In this document: piece after piece, positions 63,092 to 64,000 of the stretch
How positions within the stretch are numbered: the first letter of the stretch is position 1
How the letters are laid out: every line of letters begins with the position of its first letter
Assembly: GCA_964016985.1 (NCBI GenBank)
Contig: OZ024837.1
Location: 36,710,591-36,774,590 of the forward strand
Direction of reading: 5' to 3'
Origin: Anodontia alba
Lineage: Eukaryota; Mollusca; Bivalvia; Lucinida; Lucinidae
Length of the DNA stretch: 64,000 bases
Translations under genes and position numbers: made by a program
Notes under the pieces: generated by a model
What the model saw: only the letters and a program-made list of their open reading frames with translations
Told to the model about the DNA's origin: nothing
The model's database searches: none

Positions 63092-63429
63092 TACAGTCGA
63101 CTCTCGTTATCTCGAACTCCAAGGGACTCTGTGAAACACTTCGAGATATCCGTACTTCGACATATCAGATTTGCGGAACTGAGGAAAATAATTAATCGAT
63201 AAAAAACCTTAAACAGAATGAATATGTAATTTGACTCCTAAGTTAAGAGATATATTGAAAATATTGTGGAAAAGAGGAGAAATTGCTCCTAAGGAGCAAT
63301 TTCTCCTCTTTTCCACAATATTTTGTTGCCTTTTGGTAGCTCTCTTTGTTAAAACAGGGGCCAGATTTTCTCTTCGAGATAAGCGGTTATTCGAGATAAG
63401 CGAGTTCGAGATAACGAGAGTCGACTGTA
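63092..63429. mobile_element. MITE family C, copy 2
   Basis: Termini TACAGTCGACTCTCGTTATC and GATAACGAGAGTCGACTGTA are perfect inverted repeats with TA flanks. The same central hairpin as at 3674-4008 is present, but the unique flanks of the hairpin are in the opposite order. Confidence 0.87.
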
Positions 63430-63523
63430 TTTGAAAAATTTATATGAGGGTCACTGATGAGGCCTACTTGGTCAAAACATGTTAGTCTGGGCCAGTAAAC
63501 TTGACACCAGCTGTTTTAGGTTA

Positions 63524-63800
63524 CATTACGAAAACACGCCTATTCAAATATATTGAAAATTTCACCACCAAAAAATGAAAATTTTCAGAAAAAAAATTCT
63601 GATATTTTTCGGTATTTCTGCTCAAAACATAGATGTGGGTACTCATTAAACTGCCTCACTGAGGCAGTTCTAACAAGTACCCACAATCTATTTTTTGAGC
63701 AGAAATAAGAAAAATTTTGTATACCCATGTAAACTCCAGTTTTACTATATAAAAGTGGTGTTTAAGAGGGTCAACATTATATAGGCATATTTTTGTGATA
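63524..63800 (+). mobile_element. MITE family A copy
   Basis: Starts CATTACGAAAACACGCCTAT and ends AGGCATATTTTTGTGAT. One hairpin arm has lost a few bases (CATAGATGTGGGTACTCATT AAACTGCC). Confidence 0.8.
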
Positions 63801-63985
63801 TATGTACATTACACTCAAGGGTTATGCCTGTGATGTTTTAGAAATAGAATCTATTTATAGTGCTTCACCTTTGGACACATGTGCCAAGAGAAGACTCAGA
63901 TTTTCCTGCATATCTACAGTCTTTAGGGTCTTGATTGGGCAATATTTGGATACCTAGGTGGACAGTGAAGACTCTGTTCAGTCTG

Positions 63986-64000
63986 GCCAGCCTCAGTGGC
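63986..64000 (+). mobile_element. Possible start of another SINE family 2 copy
   Basis: The last 15 bases, GCCAGCCTCAGTGGC, match the first bases of the SINE at 34147 (GCCAGCCTTGGTGGC) with two differences. The rest would lie beyond the window. Confidence 0.3.

Noticed and set aside
59418..64000. J-domain exon of DNAJC22 after exon 4
   Set aside because: No frame with an HPD motif and J-domain helices was found. The stretch is hairpin repeats and tandem monomers, so the exon is taken to lie beyond the window.

Overview
The window looks like nuclear DNA of a bivalve mollusc, possibly a heterodont (venerid-type) clam; that placement is an inference. The evidence is AT-rich sequence, spliced genes with very long introns, a mollusc-type Mab-21/cGAS-like protein, tRNA-derived SINEs, and an unusually dense load of hairpin-bearing MITEs. 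There is no bacterial gene organisation.

Three host genes are supported. (1) A single-exon Mab-21/cGAS-like receptor (cGLR-type) gene with a C-terminal TPR lies at 8181-10355 (+). (2) DNAJC22 (wurst-type multi-pass membrane J-protein) lies on + from 40269. Four exons are visible, to 59417. The fourth ends exactly where the J domain should begin, so the J-domain exon lies beyond the window. (3) A small GTPase of the RJL/RBJ (DNAJC27-related) family lies on the minus strand. It is assembled here from five confident exons between 36146 and 17857, plus a tentative upstream exon at 40080-40105. It has all the GTPase motifs but ends right after the G domain, with no J domain and no prenylation cysteine. 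If the tentative exon is real, genes 2 and 3 diverge from one promoter of roughly 0.2 kb.

Layout: 1-7765 is a large eroded palindrome (matching inverted arms at about 45-430/7375-7765, 2326-2500/5640-5786 and 2945-3155/4258-4465) peppered with later insertions, and it abuts the cGLR gene. 10356-17856 is intergenic and repeat-filled. 17857-40105 is the RJL gene. 40269 to the right edge is DNAJC22. Intron 3 of DNAJC22 carries a broken L1/Tx1-type LINE (ORF 52820-56736) that was itself inserted into a tandem-repeat element.

Repeats dominate. About two dozen copies or fragments of one MITE (ends CATYACGAAAACA) carry a near-perfect central hairpin, and the same hairpin core recurs inside elements with unrelated ends. 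A second hairpin core (GCAAACAGTG...) behaves the same way. Three elements share an architecture of short inverted ends around roughly 150-bp monomers. A 2-kb hAT-like element, a 462-bp CAG-ended element, a 1.4-kb element with repeated-motif termini and two SINE families with clear target-site duplications are also present. The modular hairpin cores, the J-less RJL GTPase and the palindrome beside the cGLR gene are the points most worth following up. All alignments were made by eye; no database search was run.
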